Part shown: positions 36,163 to 44,285 of the stretch, in pieces
Position numbering within the stretch: position 1 is the first letter of the stretch
Layout: each line of letters begins with the position of its first letter
Source: Desulfitibacter alkalitolerans DSM 16504
GTDB taxonomy: Bacteria; Bacillota; DSM-16504; Desulfitibacterales; Desulfitibacteraceae
DNA: 64,000 nt
Assembly: GCF_000620305.1 (NCBI RefSeq)
Contig: NZ_KK211102.1
Coordinates: 208,504 to 272,503, forward strand
Direction: 5' to 3'
The notes under the pieces: generated by a model
The model's database searches: none
Told to the model about the DNA's origin: nothing
What the model saw: the letters and a program-made list of their open reading frames with translations, nothing else
Made by a program: the position numbers and the translations under genes

Positions 36163-36195
36163 AAAAAAGAGTTCCCTCGCAGGTGACTCGGGAAC
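36163..36195 (-). terminator. Terminator downstream of the transfer-like operon
   Basis: GTTCCC/GGGAAC stem followed on the minus strand by TCTTTTTT. It is the second of two terminators after the leftward operon that ends at 36,413; 35,993-36,162 otherwise holds no gene. Confidence 0.65.
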
Positions 36196-36295
36196 CCTTT
36201 ACTCCTGAAAATCTAGCCTTTAAAATCAATCCTTTTAATGGTGGCGTAGTACGCCTCAACGTACAATTTGCGTTTATACGTCCGTACAATCAAAC

Positions 36296-36414
36296 TTAGT
36301 ACGCTATTAAAACAAAAGCCAGGATCAGGTCCTGGCCTAGCCTTAGTACGCTGCCTGGTACGTCTATGAAAGTGAAAGTATATATAAATCAATTGTCCTG
36401 TTAGTACGCTGCCT
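36296..36414. repeat. Short iterated repeats TTAGTACGCT (iteron-like)
   Basis: TTAGTACGCT occurs exactly at 36,296, 36,343 and 36,401 (the last two extend to TTAGTACGCTGCCT), with a related GTAGTACGCC at 36,246. All are direct copies, in a non-coding stretch rich in GTAC words. Such iterated words mark origins of replication or transfer. The last copy abuts the stop codon of the small membrane gene. Confidence 0.55.
36318..36336 (-). terminator. Terminator of the leftward transfer-like operon
   Basis: Perfect GCCAGG/CCTGGC hairpin followed on the minus strand by TTTTGTTTT, between the iterated repeats. Confidence 0.7.
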
Positions 36415-36637
36415 AAAATCCTAGTACCTTACCAACGTCTACTAGTGCTTTGCCAATTGTGACCACAACCAAACCTAAGCAAACAAATACAGCTGCAGTA
36501 TTAATAAACTTTGCTATCTGACCTTTGCCTAAAGCGCCAGCTATAGCAGAAAACACATAAGAGGCTATAGCTACAAAGGCCATTTGAATAATTACAGCCC
36601 CAGGGCCACTAAATACAGCCTTCCCTATCTCTCCCAT
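36413..36637 (-). CDS. Small two-helix membrane protein
   Basis: 74 residues with two long hydrophobic segments (VIIQMAFVAIASYVFSAIAG and FINTAAVFVCLGLVVVTIG). SpoIIIAC/AD-like or pilin-like small membrane proteins have this form. It is the last gene of the leftward operon, five bases after its neighbour. It may form part of a membrane channel with the FtsK-type ATPase. A scrap of an orthologue survives in the relict at 34,018. Confidence 0.65.
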   Translation of the reverse strand: MGEIGKAVFSGPGAVIIQMAFVAIASYVFSAIAGALGKGQIAKFINTAAVFVCLGLVVVTIGKALVDVGKVLGF

Positions 36638-36641
36638 GTTA

Positions 36642-36896
36642 TCACCTCCCCCACCTATCTATAAGCTTTCTAAAGGGCTCTGTGAAGTTATCTATGGCCT
36701 CAAATAAGCTGCCTATCCAGTCAAAAGCCTGGGCCAATAGCTGGATAAGAAGTAATGCACATAAGACAACGGTTAGTATCTTTATTAATCCTGCTATGGG
36801 CCTTTGGTCAATAGCTTTTAACACATAAATCATTATTGCTCCAAAGGCGCCGATGAAGAGCAACTGGAGCACTAAAACGCCAAAGCTCTGTTCCAT
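36642..36896 (-). CDS. Small membrane protein of the transfer-like module
   Basis: 84 residues, mostly two hydrophobic helices (VLVLQLLFIGAFGAIMIYVL and LIKILTVVLCALLLIQLLAQ), then an amphipathic basic tail. It overlaps the end of the relaxation-protein gene by 25 bases and precedes the other small membrane gene by four. No homology can be named; the context suggests a membrane partner of the DNA-pumping ATPase. Confidence 0.6.
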   Translation of the reverse strand: MEQSFGVLVLQLLFIGAFGAIMIYVLKAIDQRPIAGLIKILTVVLCALLLIQLLAQAFDWIGSLFEAIDNFTEPFRKLIDRWGR

Positions 36897-37543
36897 CCTC
36901 CCACCTCGCTTTTAATGTCCTCCAGCAGTTTTACATTAAATTCAAGGTTGTTGGTGTTTTCTTTTTTGATGAGCTCTTCTATGTTGGTTTTGCGATTCTT
37001 ACTGTTAGTAACTACCAGGATAGCTGGAAACCTATTAGTTTTAGGCACCCACCAAGCTCCGGAGTATTCTCCTGATTGATATAGATTGTTATACTTACTC
37101 ACCTTATCAAAAGGATTGCTTCCTAGATCCACTTCAACAAAGTAAAATTTATTTTCCTTAGTCACAGCATTAGAGATACCAACAAAACAGTCGCACCTTA
37201 AAATCCTGTAATCCTGTTCATATTCAAAACTAAGCAGCTGCTCCCATGATCTGAGATTGGCCATTGTCCAAATATACACCCAGTTTACACTTAACAGGTG
37301 ATCCAGCTGGTCGCTCTTTTTGCCTGAATAATAGTAAAATGGAGCGCCTGGGATGTCTCTTCCTCTTTTTATTTTCTTTGTTTCATACAGCTTTAGAAGC
37401 CTCTTTTGTGCTATGCGCTTGCTGTTTTTAATTCCATTAAAGAATAAAACCTCTATCTGATCTGTATCTAATACTCCATGCTTGTTTATTGCCTCTAGTA
37501 TCCTCCTATCTCGGAGGTAGCCTTTTTTGTGATTGGTCAACAT
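36872..37543 (-). CDS. Replication-relaxation family protein
   Basis: 223 residues. The N-terminal winged helix (RRILEAINKHGVLDTDQIEV, then FFNGIKNSKRIAQKRLLKLY) and the later nuclease-like half (KFYFVEVDLGSNPFDKVSKY, FPAILVVTNSKNRK) match the replication-relaxation family found on Gram-positive mobile elements. Members often pair with FtsK-like ATPases, as here, where the genes overlap by 38 bases. It could bind or nick the element's origin; this is not proven. Confidence 0.75.
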   Translation of the reverse strand: MLTNHKKGYLRDRRILEAINKHGVLDTDQIEVLFFNGIKNSKRIAQKRLLKLYETKKIKRGRDIPGAPFYYYSGKKSDQLDHLLSVNWVYIWTMANLRSWEQLLSFEYEQDYRILRCDCFVGISNAVTKENKFYFVEVDLGSNPFDKVSKYNNLYQSGEYSGAWWVPKTNRFPAILVVTNSKNRKTNIEELIKKENTNNLEFNVKLLEDIKSEVGGWNRALAF

Positions 37544-38621
37544 TCCATTCCACCTGCCTTACGTTATTAATTAATTTCCTAGCCTTCTTAATAGGCAAAT
37601 ACATAGACTGCACTTCAATTTCTCTCTCCCATTGATAAACTGCCCTTCCTGGGATATTGGGTATTAAAGCTCCTTTTCCATTGTCTAGGACTATTCTTGA
37701 ATTAAGTTCATCTCTGACATGGAAGCACATTGTAGCTGCAAACATGGCTTTACTGTCTCCAAATTTCTTGTACATAGTTGAACTAGGTCGCTGGGTAGCA
37801 GGAACTACACACACACCAGCTGCACGACCTAACCTTACGATCCTGTTTAATGCCTCCTGACAGTCCTCATCCTGCATCTCTGCCAGCTCATCAATGATTA
37901 GTACTATAAAGGGCATGTTTTCCTCGTATTCTTGTATTTTGACTACTCCAGCAGCTTCTAGGATGCCTAGTCTTTTATCAATCTCCTTATTTATAGACAT
38001 TAACAATGCTCTGCCTTTTTCCAAGTCAGTCACGACCAAGCTATGCCCTTTTAAATAGCTAAACTCTAATTTTTTGAGGTCAATAATAGCCAGATACACC
38101 ATCCTAGAAAGCAGCAAGGAAACTGCTAACACATGGAGAAAGTTGCTTTTTCCTGCTCCAGGGTGACCGGCCACAATAAGGTTAGGGGCCTCTGCAAGAT
38201 CTCTTACAATCAAGCCGGCTGCACTATGCCCAAAGGGTACCGGCAAAAACATTTTAGAGTAATCTTCATGTTGCCAGCTGTAGGGGTAATTGGGCCTTAA
38301 CTCTTCAGTTGAAATTTGCATTTTAATCACCTTTCCTTCCTTTTCAATTTGTACAGCTCCTCCAGCAGCATCCTGAAAATATTCATGCTTACCTTTAAAC
38401 TCTGAAAAGGCTCTTCCTGGAGGTAATCTAATTAAGAAAGTCCATTGGTTGTCAGTTTTTATCTTTTTTATTATCAAAGGCTTTAGGTCCCTGTATAATG
38501 CGTTGATAGTTTCCTGGACTGCTGCATGGACTTCATTTCCTGGCCTATGCAGCCATAGGCTTTGCACCAGTTCAATGGTTTCCTTTAATGCGTTATCATC
38601 TTTGCCCATTATCTCTCTCAC
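37506..38621 (-). CDS. FtsK/SpoIIIE-type DNA-translocating ATPase
   Basis: 371 residues. Walker A is GHPGAGKSNFLH, Walker B PFIVLIIDELAEM, and the region RIVRLGRAAGVCVVPATQRP is the usual FtsK sensor block. It lacks the N-terminal membrane helices and the gamma winged helix of chromosomal FtsK, matching the compact element-encoded versions (TraB/TcpA-like). Such ATPases pump double-stranded or single-stranded element DNA during conjugation. It overlaps the relaxation gene and starts the leftward module, with the HTH gene 100 bases upstream. Confidence 0.82.
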   Translation of the reverse strand: MREIMGKDDNALKETIELVQSLWLHRPGNEVHAAVQETINALYRDLKPLIIKKIKTDNQWTFLIRLPPGRAFSEFKGKHEYFQDAAGGAVQIEKEGKVIKMQISTEELRPNYPYSWQHEDYSKMFLPVPFGHSAAGLIVRDLAEAPNLIVAGHPGAGKSNFLHVLAVSLLLSRMVYLAIIDLKKLEFSYLKGHSLVVTDLEKGRALLMSINKEIDKRLGILEAAGVVKIQEYEENMPFIVLIIDELAEMQDEDCQEALNRIVRLGRAAGVCVVPATQRPSSTMYKKFGDSKAMFAATMCFHVRDELNSRIVLDNGKGALIPNIPGRAVYQWEREIEVQSMYLPIKKARKLINNVRQVEWNVDQSQKRLPPR

Positions 38622-38723
38622 CTCCCGTGGAAAGTATTCTTTAACATTTTTGTTAGGTATTCTTATATATATTCACTACCGATTGTCCATCTTCACAAAA
38701 AAAATAGACCTAGAGCAGGTAAT

Positions 38724-39122
38724 TTATTCCTCCTGCCTAGGTACTAGGTAGAAAAGCTTATTTATCATATGTAGCGGGTATCCTATTGATTTCATAATCA
38801 AAAAGGCCACCTTGACTGATGGATCATATTCCTCCTTGGTAAGCTGAGAGATATAAACATGTGAAATTCCTGTTTCTTTTGCTATTTGTCGTTGAGATTT
38901 GCCTGATATTTTTATAGCTTCTTTCAGTTCGTTTCTTAAAGACAAATTATCTTTTGTAAGGCTTCTTTGCTCATTTTTTGCTTTATAAGTTTCCAACCAC
39001 TGGCCTACAATAATTGAAATGAAATCCTCTTCCGTAAGTTCTGGATTGTATTTCTTGCTTTTTTTATAAATAACCCGCAAAGCATCAAGCATTTCCTCAG
39101 GTAACTTTATAGCGCTAAGCAT
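38724..39122 (-). CDS. HTH regulator with N-terminal helical domain
   Basis: 132 residues from MLSAIKLPEEMLDALRVIY; GGGGTG precedes the start. The C-terminal half is a Cro/C1-type helix-turn-helix (SGKSQRQIAKETGISHVYIS, QLTKEEYDPSVKVAFLIMKS). It is divergent from the small gene at 39.19 kb and upstream of the transfer-like module, whose transcription it may control. Confidence 0.75.
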   Translation of the reverse strand: MLSAIKLPEEMLDALRVIYKKSKKYNPELTEEDFISIIVGQWLETYKAKNEQRSLTKDNLSLRNELKEAIKISGKSQRQIAKETGISHVYISQLTKEEYDPSVKVAFLIMKSIGYPLHMINKLFYLVPRQEE

Positions 39123-39187
39123 TAAAAACACCCCCTGTTAAGTATATGCTAACGCTTATTGGCAATACTACTTTTGGAGGTGTTTTT

Positions 39188-39337
39188 ATGTCTAAATATG
39201 ATTATGAAAAAGCCGGCAAAAGTATTTCCAGCTGGGATGTAAATAAATCTGATTTTCTCAATAAACCTAAATGCGAAAATGATAGTAAAAAAGATAGCTA
39301 TGATACAGATCGAGCTGCTAAAGATGTTTTAAAATAA
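39188..39337 (+). CDS. Small hydrophilic protein, unknown
   Basis: 49 residues, MSKYDYEKAGKSISSWDVNK then a charged, Lys/Asp-rich tail. TTTGGAGGTG lies eight bases before the ATG, which supports translation. No membrane segment or motif. It shares the intergenic region with the divergent HTH gene. I do not recognise it. Confidence 0.55.
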   Translation: MSKYDYEKAGKSISSWDVNKSDFLNKPKCENDSKKDSYDTDRAAKDVLK

Positions 39338-39368
39338 AACATGATGTCTTTGGTCTTTTATCTAGACT

Positions 39369-40640
39369 TCAGGCCAAACCGCAGTGCTGTTCATTTAAAT
39401 GATTTGCTAGTTCCATTTTAAGCTGCTCCTGTTTCATTTCTTGTCCTCCCGAAATTTCTTTAGATAGTTTGGGAATTATATCTTTTGTCCAACTTAAGGT
39501 GCCACCATGCTTACTTAACCATTTAGCAACTAGCCCCATATCTTCTTCTGCAAACACTCTCTCTTTAGCTGCTTCTAAAAGAGAACCATCATCCTCAAGA
39601 AGAACAGCCCTGAATGGATGTACTTTCCAGGCAACTCTCACCCTATGCTTTGCGTAACTCGTTTGCTCCCATTTTTTATAATACTCTAGACAATCCATAT
39701 CGCCTTGTCTAACCTTTTTCATTGCGTTAGTCAACTCCTGATGCTCCTGTTTACTATACCAACGAGACTTCCCATCTTTGGCCTCCGAAGCTATCTTGCT
39801 ACATTTACGCTCACAAACAGTTTTTTTTCGTTTGTCTGCAAAATATTTGCCGCAATGCTTACATTTATTAATCTTTAAACCTTGTACAGCGCACCAGTAT
39901 AATTCAGCCCAACAAAGAGCCATTAAACTTTCACTGGCAAAAGAAAATCCAACATCTTTACGTTTATTTATCCCAGGTGCAATCCTTGCCTGTTCCAAGC
40001 GGGAGGCTATCAATGGTGCTCCATCATCAAATTGCCCAATTGGTTCCGAAAGAGAAACTCCTTGCCTACTTAATATTTCTCCATCTTTTATTTCTCTTTT
40101 GCTGCAAAACAGGGGGAAATCCTCGAAATTTTCAACGATTTTTCTAAGTGATACCACTTCTTGCTCAAGGCTTCTCTCAAATCCATATACCTCATAGTCC
40201 TTAAAATCCTGGTCTGCCAATGATAGCACATCTACCCTAAATCTAAGCGGCCAAGCAATATCTTTCAGAAATTTTTCCTGGTCCTTCGTTTTTCTGCCAC
40301 CACCAATCCGATATTCAATACATTTTAATTTAGATTTTTTCTCATATCGGAAATTGCCTTGTTTGAAAACAAAACTGCCTTTCATTTCCTCAACAATATT
40401 CCAAACTCCATAATTAGGCACCTCAATTTTATCAATAGCGGAGTCCCCAAAATAAAATCGACAATGCTCCAAAAGCCAGCAGAGAACAGATTCACTCTGC
40501 AATAAACTTGATGTTAAAAATAATGGTTGTTTCGCGTTGAAAATTGCTTTTCCCTCAAAACCCGTAGATTCATGGTCAACATTTACCTCATATAATCCAT
40601 AGTTTTTTGAAATAAATCGAGTAAAGCTAATATTTTTCAA
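39369..40640 (-). CDS. Protein with C-terminal four-cysteine zinc cluster, unknown
   Basis: 423 residues with no close family that I recognise. Around residues 250-275 it has CKHCGKYFADKRKKTVCERKCS, a zinc-ribbon or CGNR/DUF6076-like cluster (C-x2-C-x12-C-x3-C), followed by a basic helical stretch. The N-terminal 240 residues form a mixed alpha/beta region without visible motif. There is no signal peptide. It stands alone, convergent with the small 39.2-kb gene. Nucleic-acid binding is plausible from the zinc cluster and the charge, but unproven. Confidence 0.6.
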   Translation of the reverse strand: MKNISFTRFISKNYGLYEVNVDHESTGFEGKAIFNAKQPLFLTSSLLQSESVLCWLLEHCRFYFGDSAIDKIEVPNYGVWNIVEEMKGSFVFKQGNFRYEKKSKLKCIEYRIGGGRKTKDQEKFLKDIAWPLRFRVDVLSLADQDFKDYEVYGFERSLEQEVVSLRKIVENFEDFPLFCSKREIKDGEILSRQGVSLSEPIGQFDDGAPLIASRLEQARIAPGINKRKDVGFSFASESLMALCWAELYWCAVQGLKINKCKHCGKYFADKRKKTVCERKCSKIASEAKDGKSRWYSKQEHQELTNAMKKVRQGDMDCLEYYKKWEQTSYAKHRVRVAWKVHPFRAVLLEDDGSLLEAAKERVFAEEDMGLVAKWLSKHGGTLSWTKDIIPKLSKEISGGQEMKQEQLKMELANHLNEQHCGLA

Positions 40641-40801
40641 ATATTTCTCCCCCCAGAAAGACAGACAAATTTAATAACCTGCATGCCTTGCTATTTATGA
40701 AAGACGACAGTTTTTAGACCACAGTATAATTGTACCAAATTTCCATATACCATACAATGTTTTTAAGAAGATAAACACTATAGAAAAATATTAGGAGATG
40801 A

Positions 40802-41035
40802 TTGGAAATGTCAAGTCAGAATGCTATTACGCAAACTCATTTTAACGGGGGTGAGATTTTGAAAAAGGAAGCATTGCTAATAAGTGTATCTGAAGCCAGA
40901 GTTTTGTTAGGTGGGATAAGTGACTCATTAATGTGGAAATTAATCAGGAACGAAGATATAAAGACCTGTAAAATAGGCAGGCGCAGGATGATAAGGTTAA
41001 TAGATTTGGAGAAATTCATTCAGTCTCAAGAATAG
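40802..41035 (+). CDS. Excisionase-like HTH protein
   Basis: About 77 residues (TTG 40802 or ATG 40808; AGGAG lies 6-12 bases upstream). The C-terminal half, ISVSEARVLLGGISDSLMWK then LIRNEDIKTCKIGRRRMIRL, is a MerR-like HTH_17 domain as in Xis proteins. It is the first gene of the rightward replication operon and probably aids excision by the integrase at 49 kb. Confidence 0.75.
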   Translation: MEMSSQNAITQTHFNGGEILKKEALLISVSEARVLLGGISDSLMWKLIRNEDIKTCKIGRRRMIRLIDLEKFIQSQE

Positions 41036-41041
41036 TGTAAA

Positions 41042-41090
41042 ACCTGTTCTGGCGAAACAGGTGATCGAATTCTCGCAGGAGGCGCGAAGA
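41042..41090 (+). other. Short hairpin in the leader before the 41.1-kb gene
   Basis: ACCTGTT/AACAGGT and a second TCGC/GCGA pair lie between the excisionase-like gene and the next small gene. There is no T-run. Possibly an RNA processing site. Confidence 0.35.
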
Positions 41091-41112
41091 GAGAAAGGGC
41101 GTTAAGGATGTT

Positions 41113-41316
41113 TTGTTATTAAACAACCATTCACACAAAACTAACAACAGGAAACTTTTGGAAATCAAAATAAAAAAACTAATAAAGAAAATAGAACAAC
41201 TGGAGCATTTTGAGCATTATATCTGCAATGAGATAAAAGCCGAAATTAATGTAGCACTAGCGGAACTTCAAATATTAACCAGAAAACGTACAAACATTGA
41301 GTTTTATGACAAGTAG
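41113..41316 (+). CDS. Small coiled-coil protein, unknown
   Basis: 67 residues (TTG start after AAGGA), Lys/Glu-rich with a heptad-like stretch LLEIKIKKLIKKIEQLEHFE. It lies eight bases before the RepO gene in the replication operon. No function can be assigned. Confidence 0.5.
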   Translation: MLLNNHSHKTNNRKLLEIKIKKLIKKIEQLEHFEHYICNEIKAEINVALAELQILTRKRTNIEFYDK

Positions 41317-41324
41317 GTGGTGAT

Positions 41325-42080
41325 ATGTCAGCACAACTAGAAAATGGCTTTACCCGACTAGCAAATAAATTGTTAGAAGCTATCTATTCAGCCAAACTAA
41401 ATGCTACCCAATTAAAAATAATCCTTACTGTGATTAGATATACCTATGGCTATAGCAGAAAAGAGCACAACTTGTCACTTAACTTTATTTCTAAAGCTAC
41501 CGGAATCAGTAAAAGATACATATCTAATGAGCTGAAGCAGCTCATTGAGCATAAGGTTATCGAAGTAACAAAAGAACACACTGACACATCAAGCAGAGTA
41601 TTAAAAATAAACAAAAACTATAAAGAATGGCAATGCGAAATAATTCGACAGATGAACAATCCTTCTACAGGTGAAGAATTAAACACCACAACAGATGAAG
41701 TGTTCATCACCACAACAGATGAACAATCCTTCTACCAAGAAAGAAAAATTAAAGAAAAACTTAAAGAAAAATATATAGTGGATCTCTATCATAATATCTG
41801 TTTATCATTGCCAAAAGTAATGAAGCTTACTGACAAAAGGAAAGGTCACATCAAGGCTAGATTAAAGCAATATTCAGAGGATGATTTTAAGAAGACATTT
41901 GAGAAGGCTGAGCAAAGCGACTTCCTTAGTGGCAGATCTGGCAAATGGACAGGTTGTAACTTTGACTGGCTAATCAATGAGAATAATATCGTGAAAGTAC
42001 TTGAAGGCGGCTACGACAATTCTAAGGAAACACTATTTCAAAAAAAACAAATGCCTCATGCTGACGCTAGGATTATTTAG
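41325..42080 (+). CDS. Phage-type replication initiator O-like protein
   Basis: 251 residues. The N-terminal domain is Phage_rep_O (LENGFTRLANKLLEAIYSAK, LNATQLKIILTVIRYTYGYS, then FISKATGISKRYISNELKQL). The C-terminus has a helicase-loader-like segment. GGTGGTGA precedes the ATG. It overlaps or abuts the DnaB gene, the pairing seen in lambda-like and element replication modules: O binds the origin and brings the helicase. Confidence 0.82.
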   Translation: MSAQLENGFTRLANKLLEAIYSAKLNATQLKIILTVIRYTYGYSRKEHNLSLNFISKATGISKRYISNELKQLIEHKVIEVTKEHTDTSSRVLKINKNYKEWQCEIIRQMNNPSTGEELNTTTDEVFITTTDEQSFYQERKIKEKLKEKYIVDLYHNICLSLPKVMKLTDKRKGHIKARLKQYSEDDFKKTFEKAEQSDFLSGRSGKWTGCNFDWLINENNIVKVLEGGYDNSKETLFQKKQMPHADARII

Positions 42081-43353
42081 GGGGTGTACTGAGATTAATC
42101 TTTATGATTTAGAGAGCGAAAAATATATTCTTGGTGCTATGTTGCAAAATGACTACTGCTTAACTGAAAGTATGGCTGCACTCGGAAAAGAAGATTTTTA
42201 TGATCAACTACACCAGACAGTTTTTGAGATGATTGTAAAGCTTTACCAAAGAGGAATAAAACCGACTTATTTTGAGTTAGTAAAAGAGGTATCTCCGGGG
42301 CTCATAGATTTAGACCGATTGAGCGATATAACTAAAGTCTATATTAAAGATAAAAACATTCTGTATTGGATTGAGAGAATAAAATCATTCTCTCAGTTAA
42401 GAAAATTTGTTGGGATACTTAGGGTTGCAGGAGATCAATTAAAAGAGGCTCCAAGGGTTGAAATCATAGAAGAAACTGAAGCTGCAATATTTAAGCTTTC
42501 ATATCAGGACCAGGTGGATAGGATTATCTCAGCAAAAGAATTAGCACTTTCCACTATTGATAAGATCGAGGAGCTTAGGCAAAGCAGGGGAATAATCAGT
42601 GGATTAAAAACAGGCATTCCTAAGCTTGATACAACTCTATGGGGAATGAAACCAGGGGACCTAATTCTTCTAGGATCTAGGACTGGGGGAGGGAAAACAG
42701 CCCTGTCCTTAAATATAGCAAGAGCTGTTGCAATTTCAGGCGAGGAGGCTACATTATTTATCAATACTGAAATGAGCACAATGCAACTACAGTTCAGGTT
42801 AAGTTCTATGCTTTCAGGTATCCCAGCCAGTGACATAAGGGGAGGCGCAGCGAAGGATGAAGATTTCAAGGAGTTAACCCAGGCCATGAATCAACTGTAT
42901 AAAGCACCTTTATATTTTTACAATGCTCCAAACTTAAACCTACAGAAGTTGATCAGTATAACTAGAAAATTTCATACTCAGCACAAAATTAAATTTGCTA
43001 TTGTAGATTATATTGGTCGGATGGATAAACATACAGCAGATTTAACAGAATGGCAAGCCCTTGAGCAGATAGTAAAAAGCACAAAAATTCTTGCACAAAA
43101 CCTGCAGATACCAATTCTTGTGATTACGCAATTGAATGATGATTTTAAACTGCAAGCAGCACGCAGAATGGAGAATGAGGCAGATATATTTTTAAAGTTT
43201 TACCCTATCGAGGAAGAACTTGAAGGTCATTACGTACCCAGACCTACACACTTTATATATGTGCAAAAAAATAGGGATGGGGAAAGCAATGTTAAGGTGC
43301 CTGTTTTCTTCAATAAACCAACTCAGGTGGTGGTGGGTTGTGAACGATATTGA
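42058..43353 (+). CDS. dnaB: DnaB-like replicative helicase
   Basis: 431 residues from ATG 42058 (417 if it begins at the ATT at 42094). The N-terminal domain LESEKYILGAMLQNDYCLTE and the RecA-like core with Walker A GSRTGGGKTALS, INTEMSTMQLQFRL and the IPILVITQLN block are DnaB-type. It unwinds element DNA after recruitment by the O-like protein. The only good Shine-Dalgarno (AGGGGG at 42,078) lies just before an ATT codon, exactly where homologous proteins usually begin, so an unusual ATT start is possible; the ATG inside the repO gene has no ribosome site. Confidence 0.85.
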   Translation: MLTLGLFRGCTEINLYDLESEKYILGAMLQNDYCLTESMAALGKEDFYDQLHQTVFEMIVKLYQRGIKPTYFELVKEVSPGLIDLDRLSDITKVYIKDKNILYWIERIKSFSQLRKFVGILRVAGDQLKEAPRVEIIEETEAAIFKLSYQDQVDRIISAKELALSTIDKIEELRQSRGIISGLKTGIPKLDTTLWGMKPGDLILLGSRTGGGKTALSLNIARAVAISGEEATLFINTEMSTMQLQFRLSSMLSGIPASDIRGGAAKDEDFKELTQAMNQLYKAPLYFYNAPNLNLQKLISITRKFHTQHKIKFAIVDYIGRMDKHTADLTEWQALEQIVKSTKILAQNLQIPILVITQLNDDFKLQAARRMENEADIFLKFYPIEEELEGHYVPRPTHFIYVQKNRDGESNVKVPVFFNKPTQVVVGCERY

Positions 43354-43573
43354 TATGGCAATGAATGAAGTCTATCAAAAACTCGCCAACATGCTAATAA
43401 AGAGAACTCGCATAGGCTGGATGGACGAGGAGACTTGCAGAAATGCCCTGGATAAGCTAAGCGAATGCAAGGAAAGCACAGGTGGTCAAATAGACATTAA
43501 ATTTACACAACTAAGAGAAATTCTTAATATGGGGGTAGTAAAAGATGTCCATGACTCCAATTCAAGCAATTAG
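43340..43573 (+). CDS. Small helical protein, unknown
   Basis: 77 residues from GTG 43340 (or ATG 43355, MAMNEVYQKL). GGTGGTGG precedes it. It overlaps the 3' end of dnaB by 14 bases and the next gene by 29. It is helical and charged. It occupies the place of small replication or regulatory genes in phage operons; no family recognised. Confidence 0.55.
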   Translation: MNDIDMAMNEVYQKLANMLIKRTRIGWMDEETCRNALDKLSECKESTGGQIDIKFTQLREILNMGVVKDVHDSNSSN

Positions 43574-43724
43574 AAAAAAGTGTCTAAATTGTTCTAATGG
43601 TCAATATGTTGAAGTTCGAAATTGCCCAGCTAATGACTGCTCTCTTTGGGAATATCGACTAGGCAAGAGACCTCCTAAAATCAATTCTAAGACAAAAACT
43701 CATAAGCTAGCTAAGGATTTTTGA
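43545..43724 (+). CDS. Small four-cysteine phage-type protein
   Basis: 59 residues: MSMTPIQAIRKKCLNCSNGQ, then VRNCPANDCSLWEYRLGKRP. GGGGG lies nine bases upstream. The pattern K-C-x2-C...C-x4-C-x-L-W-x-Y-R is a common small protein of Gram-positive phages and elements, probably zinc-binding; its role is unknown. Confidence 0.7.
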   Translation: MSMTPIQAIRKKCLNCSNGQYVEVRNCPANDCSLWEYRLGKRPPKINSKTKTHKLAKDF

Positions 43725-43842
43725 AATTAATCTTATTAACAAGGGTATTAACCTAATAAGCTTCAAAATAGGCTCTTATAGGGCCTATTTAAAAAAAGAA
43801 TTTAAAACTAGAATCCATTAATATCTTGAAAGGAATGATCAT

Positions 43843-44199
43843 ATGAGCGATAAAGATGAAGCGTTGACGCCACTTCAAAAACCCTTGGCCGAGAGACCAC
43901 AAAGATCCGTTGAAGAAGTGCAACAGTTAAAAAATGACGTTGCATCCGAAGCTGAAATTACAGACCTTCAAAGGATTAGCAAACTTGATGAAGTTATCGA
44001 TAAAGGCATTGAATTATTAACAGATAAAGACAAGCTAGCTAAAGCTAATTTAAAAGACATAGGAATTGTTGTTGGAATTATGTTGGACAAGAAAAAAGAG
44101 ACCCTTGAGAGCAGGATAGGTAAAAAACAGCAAAATATTAGTTTAAGAGTCGCCTGGAAAAATGGTGGGGGTGCCGTTGAATTAAAAACCGGAGAATGA
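43843..44199 (+). CDS. Hypothetical protein of the element
   Basis: 118 residues, acidic and helical (LADKDEAL-type N-terminus, then LTDKDKLAKANLKDIGIVVG and MLDKKKETLESRIGKKQQN). AAAGGAATG precedes the ATG. The helical stretch resembles small phage proteins of unknown role (some annotated as DUF1804-like or terminase-associated), but I cannot name a family. Confidence 0.55.
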   Translation: MSDKDEALTPLQKPLAERPQRSVEEVQQLKNDVASEAEITDLQRISKLDEVIDKGIELLTDKDKLAKANLKDIGIVVGIMLDKKKETLESRIGKKQQNISLRVAWKNGGGAVELKTGE

Positions 44200-44285
44200 T
44201 TCGAGGAGGCTAATAAAGAGGTATACAGGGGTACTAATCCCCTGTTAAAGAGGCAAATTTCACAAGACGAAAGGAGTTGATAAGA

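Noticed and set aside
36246-36414. CRISPR array
   Set aside because: The repeats are only 10-14 bases, spacers are uneven and there are no cas genes. No other CRISPR-like array was seen in the window.
43220-43339. N-terminal extension of the 43.3-kb gene upstream of GTG 43340
   Set aside because: It lies wholly within dnaB in another frame and has no ribosome site or conserved look.
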